Below are positions 35,601 through 43,523 of a DNA stretch of 58,334 nucleotides, piece by piece. Origin of the DNA: Amnibacterium sp. Lineage in GTDB: Bacteria; Actinomycetota; Actinomycetes; Actinomycetales; Microbacteriaceae. Where the stretch lies: assembly GCF_025463795.1 (NCBI RefSeq), contig NZ_JAODBE010000123.1:1-58334 (forward strand). The letters run 5' to 3'. The notes under the pieces were generated by a model. That model had not been told where the DNA came from and made no database searches. It was given only the letters and a program-made list of their open reading frames with translations. Both the position numbers and the translations under genes were made by a program. The first letter of the stretch is position 1. Every line of letters starts with the position of its first letter.

Positions 35601-37146
35601 GGATCAGTTGCCGGACACGATCGACCTGCTCAGCCTCGAAGCGGGTTCCGACGCCGAGCTGGTGCTCGGGGTCACCGATGTGCCCGAAGCGCAGGCACGC
35701 CGGGTGGCGGGGTTCTCGCCCGACATCGCCGGGCATCTCGCCGTGTTCGGCACCGGCGGTTCCGGCAAATCGACAGTGCTGCGATCGGTGACAGCCGCGG
35801 CTGGACGCGCGTCCGAACCGGTGCACGTCTACGCGCTCGACCTCGGCGGCGGCTCCTTGAGGATGCTCTCGACCTTTCCGCACGTCGGCGCAGTGATCAC
35901 GGGGGACGACACGGAACGGAGCGCCCGACTGCTCCGAACGATCCGCGATGTGCTCGACGAGCGAGCCGTGCGGTTCCCCCTGGCGAACGCCGCGACGATC
36001 GCCGACTACCGGGCGATCACCGGAGAAGCGACGCCGCGGATCCTGCTGCTCATCGACGGGTTCACCGCCTTCCGGGACGCCTTCGACACCGCGGCAGGGG
36101 CCGCCCTGTACGGCGTCTTCCTGCGCATCCTGTCGGAGGGCCGCCAGTTCGGCGTCCACGTCGTGATCAGCGCGGACCGGGCAGGCAGCGTCCCCACCTC
36201 CGTGCTCGCCGCCGTGCAGCAACGGATCGTGCTGCGGCTCAGCGACGACTCCTCCTATCTCCTCCTCGGCACCCCGAATGATGTGCTGACCGACGCCTCG
36301 CCGCCCGGGCGCGCCGTGTTCGGGACGAACGAGACGCAGATCGCCGTACTGGGCGGCTCGTCGAACGTGCTGGACCAGGCGCGCGCGACCGAGGACCTCG
36401 CGAGTCAGATCTCGCTCGCCAAGCCGCATCGGCCGGAGCCGGTCGAGGCCCTCCCGCTCGAGTACGCGGAGGGCGAGCTGCCCGATGCGGTCGACGGGAA
36501 GCCGGTGCTCGGGCTGTCCGATGACGACCTGGCACCGATCGGATTCGAGCCGGCCGGCGCGTTCGTGATAGCGGGCGCCCCGGGAAGCGGCCGCACGACC
36601 GCCCTGCTCGGGATCGCGCGCAGCCTCGCCCGCTTCGACCCCGAGGTCGCGCTCTACTACCTCGGCAACCGCCGCTCCCCCGTACCGCACTCGCTCGATT
36701 GGCTTGACACGGCGACCACACCGGACGATGTCGCCGCGCTCGCGCGCCGCATCTCGGCCGAACTCGCCATGGACGACCGACCGGCGCGTCGTGTTGCGGT
36801 GATCGTTGAGAGCATCGCCGATTTCCTGTCGGGCCCCGCCGACATGGCGCTGGTCGAGCTCATCAAGACGATCAAACGCAGCGACCACGTCATCGTCGCG
36901 GAATCCGAGTCGAGCACGTGGGCCTCGTCGTGGCCCCTGCTCGCCGAGATGAAGACGGCGCGCCGCGGGATCGTCCTCCAGCCCGAGACGCTCGAGGGTG
37001 ACACGATCCTGCGCACGACCTTCCCGCGGGTAGCACGTGCCTCCTTCCCGACCGGGCGAGGGCTCGCCGCCCTAGGGCGGGGAGCGGTCCGGGTCCAGCT
37101 CCCCAAGGCGGAGTTCACCCTCGCCCGCCCGGTCCCCGGACCCTGA
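32680..37146 (+). CDS. FHA-containing FtsK/SpoIIIE (EccC/EssC-type) secretion ATPase
   Basis: A 1488-aa coupling ATPase of a type VII secretion system. Residues 1-90 form a small beta-rich domain, residues about 100-190 an FHA domain (IGRDPSS, SSRHARVF, DLNSANGILVDG), and two membrane helices lie at about 239-275. Three P-loop domains follow. D1 is intact: Lys708 in GTTGAGKS and Asp808-Glu809 in LVIDEF. D2 has Lys1030 in GTGGSGKS, but Walker B reads LLIDGF without Glu. D3 is degenerate, with Arg1305 in place of Lys (GAPGSGRT). FHA domains bind phospho-Thr, which links it to the kinase directly upstream. The layout resembles firmicute EssC more than mycobacterial EccCa/EccCb. Confidence 0.95.
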   Translation: MKLKVTLNVAPAPIDIVLTTDAAATVEDAARAIRLADPRQPPARESALPRLTLAVTAPSFAHEVALPPEKPLSEAAIGSGYFVRVAVAESERTDPRGTAAVLRVIRGPDQGMEFPLRFGDSTIGRDPSSTVRLRDPLVSSRHARVFVGNVVELIDLNSANGILVDGGVVPRLVLEAGQTAQLGDTEIAVELLAEGPGGPKEVGGTRPFIRRPRVVPRFPPTALPAPTMASPRDKPRFPWLSLMAPMLMGMSMYALTRNAFSLLFIVMAPLMMIGSYVDGRSQRKKQLATDTARFETEFAACSTALIDHRPREQQIRRQEAPSAADVISDAMRLDELLWSRRPEHWNFLVVRLAVGTATSRVTVDTPAAGGGQMPEHAERVSALTDHYCMVEDVPLAESLPSAGAVGIAGDRAAAADLARSVLVQLTGLHSPAELIVTAIVGPSTSAQFDWLSWLPHTSSPQSPFGDAVHLADSAATGGALLSALEELVKARGAAARAGRSDSRSVAERGADADAEAPPVEAAGLPAVVVLVAADAPVSFGRLVQLTEDAAAAGVFPIWIADRPEQLPAACHTFVDLGHGSARIGYVRRSMIDEGVPERVGHEEALTFARRLSSIVDAGAVTVDASDLPASVAMLALTGTEIADSPATAVDRWRQNGSIHSRDGVSSGGGTGRATLRAIVGQAAGDAMRLDLRTQGPHALVGGTTGAGKSEFLQAWVLGMATEYSPDRVTFLFVDYKGGSAFADCVALPHAVGIVTDLTPYLVRRALTSLRAELHHRELLLSRKKAKDLLELEKRGDPEAPPALVLVIDEFAALVGEVPEFVDGVVDIAQRGRSLGIHLIMATQRPAGVIRDNLRANTNLRVALRMADSHDSSDVVGDTVAATFDPGLPGRAIAKTGPGRLVPFQAAYAGGWTDSAPKRAAVQVAELRFGAEILWRPQTEATTAQEGPTDQARLVAVFRKAADAASIPAPRRPWLDQLPDTIDLLSLEAGSDAELVLGVTDVPEAQARRVAGFSPDIAGHLAVFGTGGSGKSTVLRSVTAAAGRASEPVHVYALDLGGGSLRMLSTFPHVGAVITGDDTERSARLLRTIRDVLDERAVRFPLANAATIADYRAITGEATPRILLLIDGFTAFRDAFDTAAGAALYGVFLRILSEGRQFGVHVVISADRAGSVPTSVLAAVQQRIVLRLSDDSSYLLLGTPNDVLTDASPPGRAVFGTNETQIAVLGGSSNVLDQARATEDLASQISLAKPHRPEPVEALPLEYAEGELPDAVDGKPVLGLSDDDLAPIGFEPAGAFVIAGAPGSGRTTALLGIARSLARFDPEVALYYLGNRRSPVPHSLDWLDTATTPDDVAALARRISAELAMDDRPARRVAVIVESIADFLSGPADMALVELIKTIKRSDHVIVAESESSTWASSWPLLAEMKTARRGIVLQPETLEGDTILRTTFPRVARASFPTGRGLAALGRGAVRVQLPKAEFTLARPVPGP

Positions 37147-37176
37147 TCGATTCTGCGAAGCGCCCGGCTGGCGGCG

Positions 37177-37725
37177 TCAGTGAACCTGGGGCAGGACGGT
37201 CGCGGCCGCGACCCGCAGGGGCTTCGCCGCGACCGATGCGTCATCAAGGAGGACGACCGTGATGCCGTACCAGGTGGTGCCCTTCCGCACGAAGATCGCG
37301 AACGGCTCCTCCCATGCCTCGTCACCGATGCCCGGGATCCGGGTGAAGGCGTGCTTCAGGCTCCTGTCGATGTCGTAGGTCTTCTTCGCTCCGTCGCCGA
37401 TCGTGAAGCGGACCTGCGCGGTCTTCGGCCCGGTTGGGCTGGTGTCGTACTCACAGGAGGGCTCGGCCGGCTGCCCCTCCTGCCCAGGCTGCAGCTCAGC
37501 GCCCACGATCGCCTGCGCATCGGCCTTGGTCAGAATCGAGCACGCGAGAACGACACTCGACCGGGCGGCAGACGATGTGTTCGCGGCCGCGCCCGTGGCC
37601 GGCGCGCCCGCGGTGACCGTGACAGTGGCCTGAGGGCTCCCCGCCGCTCCGGAGCAGCCGGCGAGGGCGAACGAGCACACAACGACGAGCGACGTGCCGA
37701 TCCACATGCGATGGCGATGTCGCAT
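37177..37725 (-). CDS. Lipoprotein, DUF3558-like
   Basis: A 182-aa exported lipoprotein: basic start, hydrophobic stretch and lipobox FALAGCSG. After a Thr/Ala-rich linker comes a domain beginning ACSILTKADAQAIVGAELQP, with a second Cys in PSCEYDTS, the arrangement of actinobacterial DUF3558 proteins. It is convergent with the ATPase gene, 30 bases apart. TATGGT lies six bases before the ATG, with no Shine-Dalgarno sequence, so the message is probably leaderless. Function unknown. Confidence 0.82.
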   Translation of the reverse strand: MRHRHRMWIGTSLVVVCSFALAGCSGAAGSPQATVTVTAGAPATGAAANTSSAARSSVVLACSILTKADAQAIVGAELQPGQEGQPAEPSCEYDTSPTGPKTAQVRFTIGDGAKKTYDIDRSLKHAFTRIPGIGDEAWEEPFAIFVRKGTTWYGITVVLLDDASVAAKPLRVAAATVLPQVH

Positions 37726-37731
37726 GGACGC

Positions 37732-37737
37732 ACCATA
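37732..37737 (-). promoter_or_regulatory. Putative -10 hexamer TATGGT of a leaderless transcript
   Basis: TATGGT on the minus strand, six bases, then the ATG at 37725. Confidence 0.5.
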
Positions 37738-37992
37738 GTGATCCGCCGGCCGAAGGCACCAGGGGAAATCGTCGCGATTCGAAAAGGATCATTAGGGCGT
37801 CTATGGGAGTGCGCTGCAGCACCGGCGGCGCCGAACTCATGCAATTTCCGTATCGCCCCGCAACGCCCCGTCCGCCGGAGCGTGCAGCATCCGGCCTTGT
37901 CGTCTCCCCGACCGAGGTGGAGACTCCGCGTGCCTGGCTCGCCGACTGTCGCCTCGACTGCCTACGGAACCCGCTCGGCGTGGAGGTCAAAG

Positions 37993-38349
37993 ATGACCCA
38001 GATAGCAGTAGCAGTCATGCCGATCGTGGACGTGGGCGCCTGGCAGGCGTTCGCCGATGAGATCTCGACAGGCGCCCGCAGCGAGGCACACCGTGCGTTC
38101 CTCCGGCGTGGCGGGGTCGGCAAGGAGACCCTCTTCCATCAGCAGACCCCGATGGGGGACCTCTTGGTGATGGTGTGGGACGGCGTCGACACCAACGCGA
38201 TGGCCGCGCACTTCGGCAGCATGCTGCAGGACCCTGCCAGCGACCACGAGCGGTACCTGCGGGACTACGTGATCCCGGAGTTGCACGGCATCGACACCCA
38301 GCAGCCACCGCCCCCGCCCGCGTCCCAGGTCGCCGAAATCACGACGTAG
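37993..38349 (+). CDS. Small protein, possible dimeric alpha/beta-barrel type
   Basis: A 118-aa soluble protein. The pattern AVMPIVDVGAWQAFADEIST, EAHRAFLRRGGVGKETLFHQ and TPMGDLLVMVWDGVDTNAMA looks like the small ferredoxin-like enzymes or binding proteins that align a Trp/Phe helix with a beta sheet, possibly the DUF6176 group. The tail is Pro-rich. GGAGG lies seven bases before the ATG. It stands alone between the lipoprotein and the 598-aa gene. Function unknown. Confidence 0.75.
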   Translation: MTQIAVAVMPIVDVGAWQAFADEISTGARSEAHRAFLRRGGVGKETLFHQQTPMGDLLVMVWDGVDTNAMAAHFGSMLQDPASDHERYLRDYVIPELHGIDTQQPPPPPASQVAEITT

Positions 38350-38766
38350 AGACTCGGCACTCCAGAAGAAGCGCGGGCGGGATACGCCACAGACGCCGAT
38401 GTCGACGACCGGACGGGGTCATCTCCAGCGCGCCTGACCGCGTCCACACCTCCCCGGCTCACATCACTCCTGGCCGTCGACGTGGTCGAGGCCCCCACGG
38501 TCCGGTTGCTGCCCGGCCCGACGGTCGCGGCCCCCGACGGCGTTCGCGTCGGGCGGCTCACCGAGCGCACGGCGCCGGGCCGCGGGGACCCGACCCTGCG
38601 ATCGATCCGACCCGTGCCCCCCAAACCACCGGCTTGCGCGCGGCCCCGAGGTGAGTACGTTCTGAGGCGATCGGACCCGCCTCCACACAGTTGAGCCAGC
38701 GAACAGGTCTGCCTCCATCGGAGAACCGCTGGACGGACGAGTCCCGAGCAGTTTCGAGGATGAACC
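38350..38766. other. Gene-free stretch with possible gene remnant
   Basis: 417 bases before the 598-aa gene. A plus-strand frame from about 38470 to 38694 has coding-like third positions in its first half (VEAPTVRLLPGPTVAAPDGV) and then degrades, so it may be the remnant of a lost gene. I recognise no family. No terminator seen. Confidence 0.35.
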
Positions 38767-40563
38767 ATGCTCGACTACCACTTCGACTACGTCGCCCTCC
38801 AGCACTACGTGTCCCAGCTCTCGGCGAGCAACTTCCCCGACCCGACGCTGACCAGCGCGCGGAACGATGCTCTCGCCAGCACCACGGACGAGCCCAGCGC
38901 TGTGCTGACGGGTGCGATGCTCCACCATCTCTTGGAGCACGCCTCCAGCGACGGCAGTGAGGTCGATCTCCTCACGCGGGCGGCTGCGCTGTGGGAGAAG
39001 GGGAAGGCTCTCTGTGACCAGCTCGGTTCGATCCGTGCGGACCTCGAGTCGGCGTTGGAGAACCCGGCTGATGCTGGAGCGCCAGACGTGTTCGACAACG
39101 CATCGCTCAGGGCTCAGCAGTTGTCGAACGATGCGGCCGGGCTACGAACCGAGGTGGAGGCCGTTCGGTCAGGCGCACTGAGCTTCCGTCACCTTCCGCC
39201 GCATCCGAGACAGTCGGACCTCCCGACGAAATCGTGGGACTGGGCGAACCTTGCCGCAGGACGACGCACGGAAGCGCTGGTGGAGACGCTCTTCACGAAG
39301 GCGAAGGACCCACGCGCTCTCGGACTGGCCGTCGGCGTGCTCTCGAGCTACGGCGCCAACGTCGCGGGATCGTCCTATCTCGGCCACGTGGTCGGCGGAC
39401 CGCGGCGAAGTCAGCGCTACCGAGACCGGCTGGGGCGGAACTCCATCGGACGGTGGCTGCTGGACAACGACTCCAACGCACGACGTCCCTCCACGATCGC
39501 CGATCAACTCGAGGGAACAGCAGGCGGGGGTGGCCTGCCGGCCGACCTTGAAAGCTTCATCACCACCGCGCTCGAGGACACCTTCGACGTGAACGCGACG
39601 GAGCCCATACCGCCCCTCCAGACGGGTTGGACGAGGCTCGTCGCCCACCTCCGGCTCATGGACGAGTTCGAGATGCCCAGCGCCCCCATCGCACCCGCGC
39701 AGTACTGGATGGCCCAGCTGTGGTCCGACCCCAGCACTCCCCCGCCGTCGCTTCGCCCCCAGGACGTCGATGTGAACGGCCAGGATGGCGGTGGCATGGC
39801 GATGACCGTCGGGTCACCGGCTCCCGGCTCCGGCCAGCCCAGCCAGAAGAGCGACGGCTCGACGATCTGCGGCATCATCTTCGCGATCCTGATCGTGATC
39901 GATCTGATCCAGGCCTTCGTGCAGTGCTGCGTGCAATGGGGCAACAACAAGCGCTGCACCTTCTGGGACAACATGCTGCTCAGCAAGCTGTGGGAGCAGG
40001 ACCCGCCGGACCCGCGCGACCCCACCAACCCCAACTCCACCACGCAGATGTTGACGGCCATCAGTCAGGCACCACAGGCGGTGCAGTTCGTCGGGATCCT
40101 CTACGACACTCACTCGCAGGTGTACGAAGCCCTCGCGAACGCACAGAGCTTTCTCGCCATCACCGGCCTCATCTACCCGCCGAGCGTCGGGGGTCTGCCC
40201 GTGTACGAGCAATTCACCGCCACGCCGACTCGGGGACTCGAGGAGGATTGGCCACACCGCGAAGAGGTCAGCCCGGCAGACACCTACTTCCTGTACCCGA
40301 CGTCGGTGATCGAGGGGCCCTCGCGGCGTCCGTCGCCCTTCCCCCCAGGAGCGGTCCCCGCAATCGCTTTGGACGCGACCGGCCCCCTCAGCGCCGGCAC
40401 GGTGGCCCTGACCCTGTGGGCACAGGCCGTCACCGGCACCGTTGACGACGTGAACCTCGATCTCGACGCCGACCGTGGGTTCCAGCATCCGTGCTGGGAC
40501 GCGGTCGGCTCCGTCGCCGACCAACCGATTCAAGTCCGCGATCTCAGCTACTCGGACCAGTAG
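38767..40563 (+). CDS. Unrecognised 598-aa protein with one central membrane segment
   Basis: The N-terminal ~370 residues are mostly helical, with a distinctive block (ALGLAVGVLSSYGANVAGSS, VVGGPRRSQRYRDRLGRNSI) that looks conserved. It loosely recalls the helical zinc phospholipase C fold, but its metal-binding His/Asp are not present, so I do not claim that function. A membrane segment lies at about residues 369-390 (CGIIFAILIVIDLIQAFVQC), with a Cys pair at its end. The C-terminal ~200 residues are Pro/Thr-rich and include LWEQDPPDPRDPTNPNSTTQ. GAGGATGAACC precedes the ATG. Eight bases separate it from the next gene, so the two form an operon. Function unknown. Confidence 0.8.
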   Translation: MLDYHFDYVALQHYVSQLSASNFPDPTLTSARNDALASTTDEPSAVLTGAMLHHLLEHASSDGSEVDLLTRAAALWEKGKALCDQLGSIRADLESALENPADAGAPDVFDNASLRAQQLSNDAAGLRTEVEAVRSGALSFRHLPPHPRQSDLPTKSWDWANLAAGRRTEALVETLFTKAKDPRALGLAVGVLSSYGANVAGSSYLGHVVGGPRRSQRYRDRLGRNSIGRWLLDNDSNARRPSTIADQLEGTAGGGGLPADLESFITTALEDTFDVNATEPIPPLQTGWTRLVAHLRLMDEFEMPSAPIAPAQYWMAQLWSDPSTPPPSLRPQDVDVNGQDGGGMAMTVGSPAPGSGQPSQKSDGSTICGIIFAILIVIDLIQAFVQCCVQWGNNKRCTFWDNMLLSKLWEQDPPDPRDPTNPNSTTQMLTAISQAPQAVQFVGILYDTHSQVYEALANAQSFLAITGLIYPPSVGGLPVYEQFTATPTRGLEEDWPHREEVSPADTYFLYPTSVIEGPSRRPSPFPPGAVPAIALDATGPLSAGTVALTLWAQAVTGTVDDVNLDLDADRGFQHPCWDAVGSVADQPIQVRDLSYSDQ

Positions 40564-40571
40564 GAGCAGCC

Positions 40572-41462
40572 ATGCCCGGCAACGACGACGAGGGCCAGGA
40601 AGGTCCTCCTGACACACGCCCCTACCTGTGCATCCCCTACTGGGATGCACCGCTCACGGCTGGTGGTTCCTGGGACGACGGGCAGCAACGACCGCTCCCG
40701 ACCGCCGTCGTGTCGTACCTCTGCTCCTCGATCCACGCCAGCGCCTACGAGCCGGGTGAGCCCCTCACTGTTTCGATCGACGTCAGGAACGCGGGCGGCG
40801 GAAGCGCGGCTTCCGTCGTGACCGTGGTCGTCTACTGGGCTGATCCCACCGTCGGCTTCGCGCACCCGAACTTCTTCGCTGCGACGACGGTGAGCGTGGT
40901 CCCCAGTCGGACGGCAGCGATGTCGACCCGCAGTGCAGCCATGACGGCAGTGATCCCGGCAAGCGCGCCTGGACATATCTGCCTGCTCGTGGCCGTGTCC
41001 CATCCGCAGGACCCGGCAGGCACGGTGTGCGACCCGTATGAGGACAGGCATTGGGCTCAGCACAACCTGGTGGCAGCACCCTTGCCGTCCGGGGGCGGAG
41101 CACAGTTCTTCTTCAACGTCACCAACCCCTTCGCCGAGAAGCAGGGCTTCCTCCTCATCGTCCGCCAGGAGGGCAAGGTCAGCGAACTCGTCGAGAAGGA
41201 ACTCGGCGTCTCCGTCGCCCAGGATGTCCATCCGACCTTCGCGCTGACGGACGGTGACGGGAAGGCGCTGACTGAACAGAGCGACGAAGTCGTGCATCAG
41301 CTGGCACTCGACGGCCGGAAGCCCCAGGCGTTCGGCCTGGCGGTTGGGGCAGGGACCACGGTCGAACCCGGGCAGGCGGCCCTGCTCGAAGTGATTCTCC
41401 AGACTGAGAACGAGCGGCCGTGTGGATCGCTCGGACTCGCCTTGATCGGTTCGAAGTCGTAG
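40572..41462 (+). CDS. Unrecognised protein with CARDB/Ig-like domain
   Basis: A 296-aa protein without signal peptide. The first half holds a CARDB-like beta sandwich: ASAYEPGEPLTVSIDVRNAG, SVVTVVVYWADPTVGF and PGHICLLVAVSHPQDPAG. The second half has another strand-rich domain (FFFNVTNPFAEKQGFLLIVR, GTTVEPGQAALLEVILQTEN). The domain type usually mediates protein contacts outside cells, yet no export signal is visible, so it may leave by another route or act inside. TAGGAGCAGCC, starting with the stop of the previous gene, supplies the ribosome-binding site. Confidence 0.78.
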   Translation: MPGNDDEGQEGPPDTRPYLCIPYWDAPLTAGGSWDDGQQRPLPTAVVSYLCSSIHASAYEPGEPLTVSIDVRNAGGGSAASVVTVVVYWADPTVGFAHPNFFAATTVSVVPSRTAAMSTRSAAMTAVIPASAPGHICLLVAVSHPQDPAGTVCDPYEDRHWAQHNLVAAPLPSGGGAQFFFNVTNPFAEKQGFLLIVRQEGKVSELVEKELGVSVAQDVHPTFALTDGDGKALTEQSDEVVHQLALDGRKPQAFGLAVGAGTTVEPGQAALLEVILQTENERPCGSLGLALIGSKS

Positions 41463-41548
41463 GGCACTCCCCGGATCGCGCGTGCCAATCAGCAGTTCGG
41501 TTGAGCGTCGGGCGCGCCGACCCCTTGGCCTGGCCTCCCGAATTGTTC

Positions 41549-41990
41549 CTAGAGCAGGCCGATCATCGCGAACAACGCGTGCAGGTCTCGTGCACCCTCG
41601 GCGGCGCAGCCGACTGCGACGAGCAGGCCGGCGAGGGCCATGACCACGGCTGCGGGGTGGGAACGGCGCTCCGGCGCGAGCATCGCGGCCCCGCGCCGGG
41701 GAACCGGGCCGCCCGAGGGACCCGCGATACCCAGTGCGGCGGTCGGCATGTCGTGGCGACCACGGCTCGCTAGCGCCGCTTTCGCGATCGCGACTGCAGT
41801 GCCACGCCGGTCACCGGTCATTGTCGCCGCCACCTCATCCGCCCACTGCTCGACCGAGTACTCGACCACTCGCTGCAGGGGCACCAGGAAGGGGTTTGCC
41901 GCGGCCGTGCATCTCGCGAGGCTCACGAAGACGGCGTGCCAGCGGCCGTCCGCGAGGTCGAGTTGTACGCGCAGGCGGGGATGCGTCCGC
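41549..41990 (-). pseudogene. Remnant of an M56 family metallopeptidase (BlaR1-like membrane protease)
   Basis: The minus-strand frame carries the C-terminal half of an M56 peptidase: VSLARCTAAANPFLVPLQRV, VEYSVEQWADEVAATMTGDR (the third metal/acid region), GTAVAIAKAALAS and the final membrane helix AGLLVAVGCAAEGARDLHAL. The frame continues to 42136, but the HExxH motif and upstream helices expected there are absent. No BlaI-type partner is nearby. A 5'-truncated, decaying gene fits best. Confidence 0.6.
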
Positions 41991-42172
41991 CCGTGCTGTC
42001 CGTCATCGCTGAGGGCGTGGACGTGACGAAGCAGCCGAACCTCCCCCCTCACCGTCGGCGACTCCTCCGAACGCCCGACTGCAGCAGCAGTCGGACAGGA
42101 GTTGTGAGGGCGCTGCGCGGCTCTGGCCCTTGCCATCGAGAACCTCTTGCGGTGCTAGTGGCGTCCCCCATC

Positions 42173-42191
42173 CCGGGGTCTGGCACCCCGG
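42173..42191. terminator. Short hairpin, possible terminator
   Basis: CCGGGGT/ACCCCGG with a CTGGC loop, about 120 bases beyond the stop of the minus-strand PPOX gene. Tentative. Confidence 0.3.
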
Positions 42192-42313
42192 AGCGGGCCC
42201 GATTCCCCTTCGAGGCCTACTACCTGCCGAGACCGACGGTCAGCGCGAACCTGCGGCACGGGGACTATCTGCATGGTTGTGCGGGTCTGCAAGGGCGTCC
42301 CGCGGAGAGGGGG

Positions 42314-42760
42314 TCACCAGTACCAGAGCGTGCCCGGCTGGGGGCGACGCGGGAAGCGTCGTCCGCGAAGCTCCATCGCGACGACTTCGACAAGCACCGT
42401 CGGAGGTTGATCCCGAGAGGGCCAGGGCTCGAGGCCGACCTCCTCGGCGCGCCGGATCCCGTCCGCGTCCGCCACCCGCTCGACCTGACCGCGCACGACG
42501 ACGCTCCACGCTTCGCGGTCGGTCCACCCGTCCACCTCCAGGGCGACCGACTCCCCCACCGCCCGGTCGATCCCCGTATCCGGGACGGTGCGGAACAGCA
42601 GGCGGTGCTGCAGTACGACGTGGTTCACCGGGATGATCTCGGTCCTCCCGTCGAGTGCGAACGCGAGGCGGCAGACCGGGGCGCCCGCGAGGCGTTTCCA
42701 GCAATCGTCCTCGGCGAGGTGTTCCATTCCGTTCCGGCTGACCTCCGGTTGAACACTCAT
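42314..42760 (-). CDS. Pyridoxamine 5'-phosphate oxidase-family flavoprotein (1)
   Basis: A 148-aa split-barrel flavin-binding protein. DCWKRLAGAPVCRLAFALDG and RTEIIPVNHVVLQHRLLFRT are the first strands, EVDGWTDREAWSVVVRGQVE the core, and VEVVAMELRGRRF the last strand. These proteins resemble the nitroimidazole-resistance and DosR-regulon flavoproteins of mycobacteria; substrate unknown. The ATG at 42760 has AAGGGGG upstream. A DosR-like box lies about 80 bases before the start. A paralogue lies at 46959. Confidence 0.88.
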   Translation of the reverse strand: MSVQPEVSRNGMEHLAEDDCWKRLAGAPVCRLAFALDGRTEIIPVNHVVLQHRLLFRTVPDTGIDRAVGESVALEVDGWTDREAWSVVVRGQVERVADADGIRRAEEVGLEPWPSRDQPPTVLVEVVAMELRGRRFPRRPQPGTLWYW

Positions 42761-42833
42761 GGACGCTGACCCCCTTCGACCCCGGCACACGCCGGCTCAG
42801 CACCCACTCTCCCGATCTCGCGTCACCGACTGC

Positions 42834-42848
42834 AGGGGCGAAGGTCCT
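42834..42848 (-). promoter_or_regulatory. DosR/DevR-like box (AGGACCTTCGCCCCT)
   Basis: Minus-strand copy, 13 of 15 matches to GGGACCTTCGGCCCT, in front of the first PPOX gene (start 42760). Confidence 0.65.
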
Positions 42849-43038
42849 GCCTACTCCCCATCCCACGGACGCAGCCCTCGCCTCTTCACCGCCACCACGT
42901 CTGCGATGCCCTAGTCCAGGCAACGGAGACCCCAGTGCGAGTCCGACCTTCCTGGTCGTGGGCTGCACCGCTGCTGGTCCGCCGAGTCCTGAGGCTCGCG
43001 GTCTGCACCGGTTCTGGCAGAGGGGCAGGTGGAGGTCA

Positions 43039-43053
43039 AGGACCTTCGGCTCT
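43039..43053 (+). promoter_or_regulatory. DosR/DevR-like box (AGGACCTTCGGCTCT)
   Basis: 13 of 15 matches to GGGACCTTCGGCCCT, with its centre 64 bases before the DUF805 ATG (43110). Confidence 0.7.
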
Positions 43054-43109
43054 GACCGCACGCGGCTCCATGCGCTGTCCTTGGAGCCGACTTCGAGAAG
43101 GGGACCGAC

Positions 43110-43523
43110 ATGCACTTCGGCCAAGCGATCACGACAGGGTTCCGGAAGTACGCCGACTTCTCCGGCCGCGCGGGCCGGCCGGAGTTCTGGTGGTGGATCC
43201 TCTTCACCACCATCGTCAGCACGGTGCTGAACGCTCTCCCGACCTGGCCGATGATGCTTGCCTCGCCGGCCATGATGTGGGGCGACACCGCCGGCCGGAC
43301 CTCCGGCCTCGCCGCCGCCTGGTCCATCGCCGTGCTCCTTCCGACGCTCGCGGTGGCGGTGCGGCGTCTTCGCGACGCCGGGTTCCGATGGGGCCACCTG
43401 TTCTGGCTCCTGCTGCCGCTGGCGGGTCTGATCGTGCTCATCGTCCTGTGCGCGCAACCGTCGGTCGCCGTTCCGAGGCTCGCGACCGAGAAGCCGGGGC
43501 CGGTTCCGGCGCCGACGCCGTGA
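43110..43523 (+). CDS. DUF805 membrane protein
   Basis: A 137-aa membrane protein with the DUF805 hallmark KYADFSGRAGRPEFWWWILF, then three more hydrophobic segments and VAVRRLRDAGFRWGHLFWLL. The family is widespread and functionally uncharacterised. AAGGGGACCGAC precedes the ATG. Its TGA overlaps the start of the VIT1 gene as GTGA, so the two are translated together. Both probably respond to the box 57 bases before this start. Confidence 0.9.
   Translation: MHFGQAITTGFRKYADFSGRAGRPEFWWWILFTTIVSTVLNALPTWPMMLASPAMMWGDTAGRTSGLAAAWSIAVLLPTLAVAVRRLRDAGFRWGHLFWLLLPLAGLIVLIVLCAQPSVAVPRLATEKPGPVPAPTP

Noticed and set aside
38767-40563. Zinc-dependent phospholipase C identity of the 598-aa protein
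   Set aside because: The helical block is reminiscent, but the His and Asp metal ligands expected there are not present.
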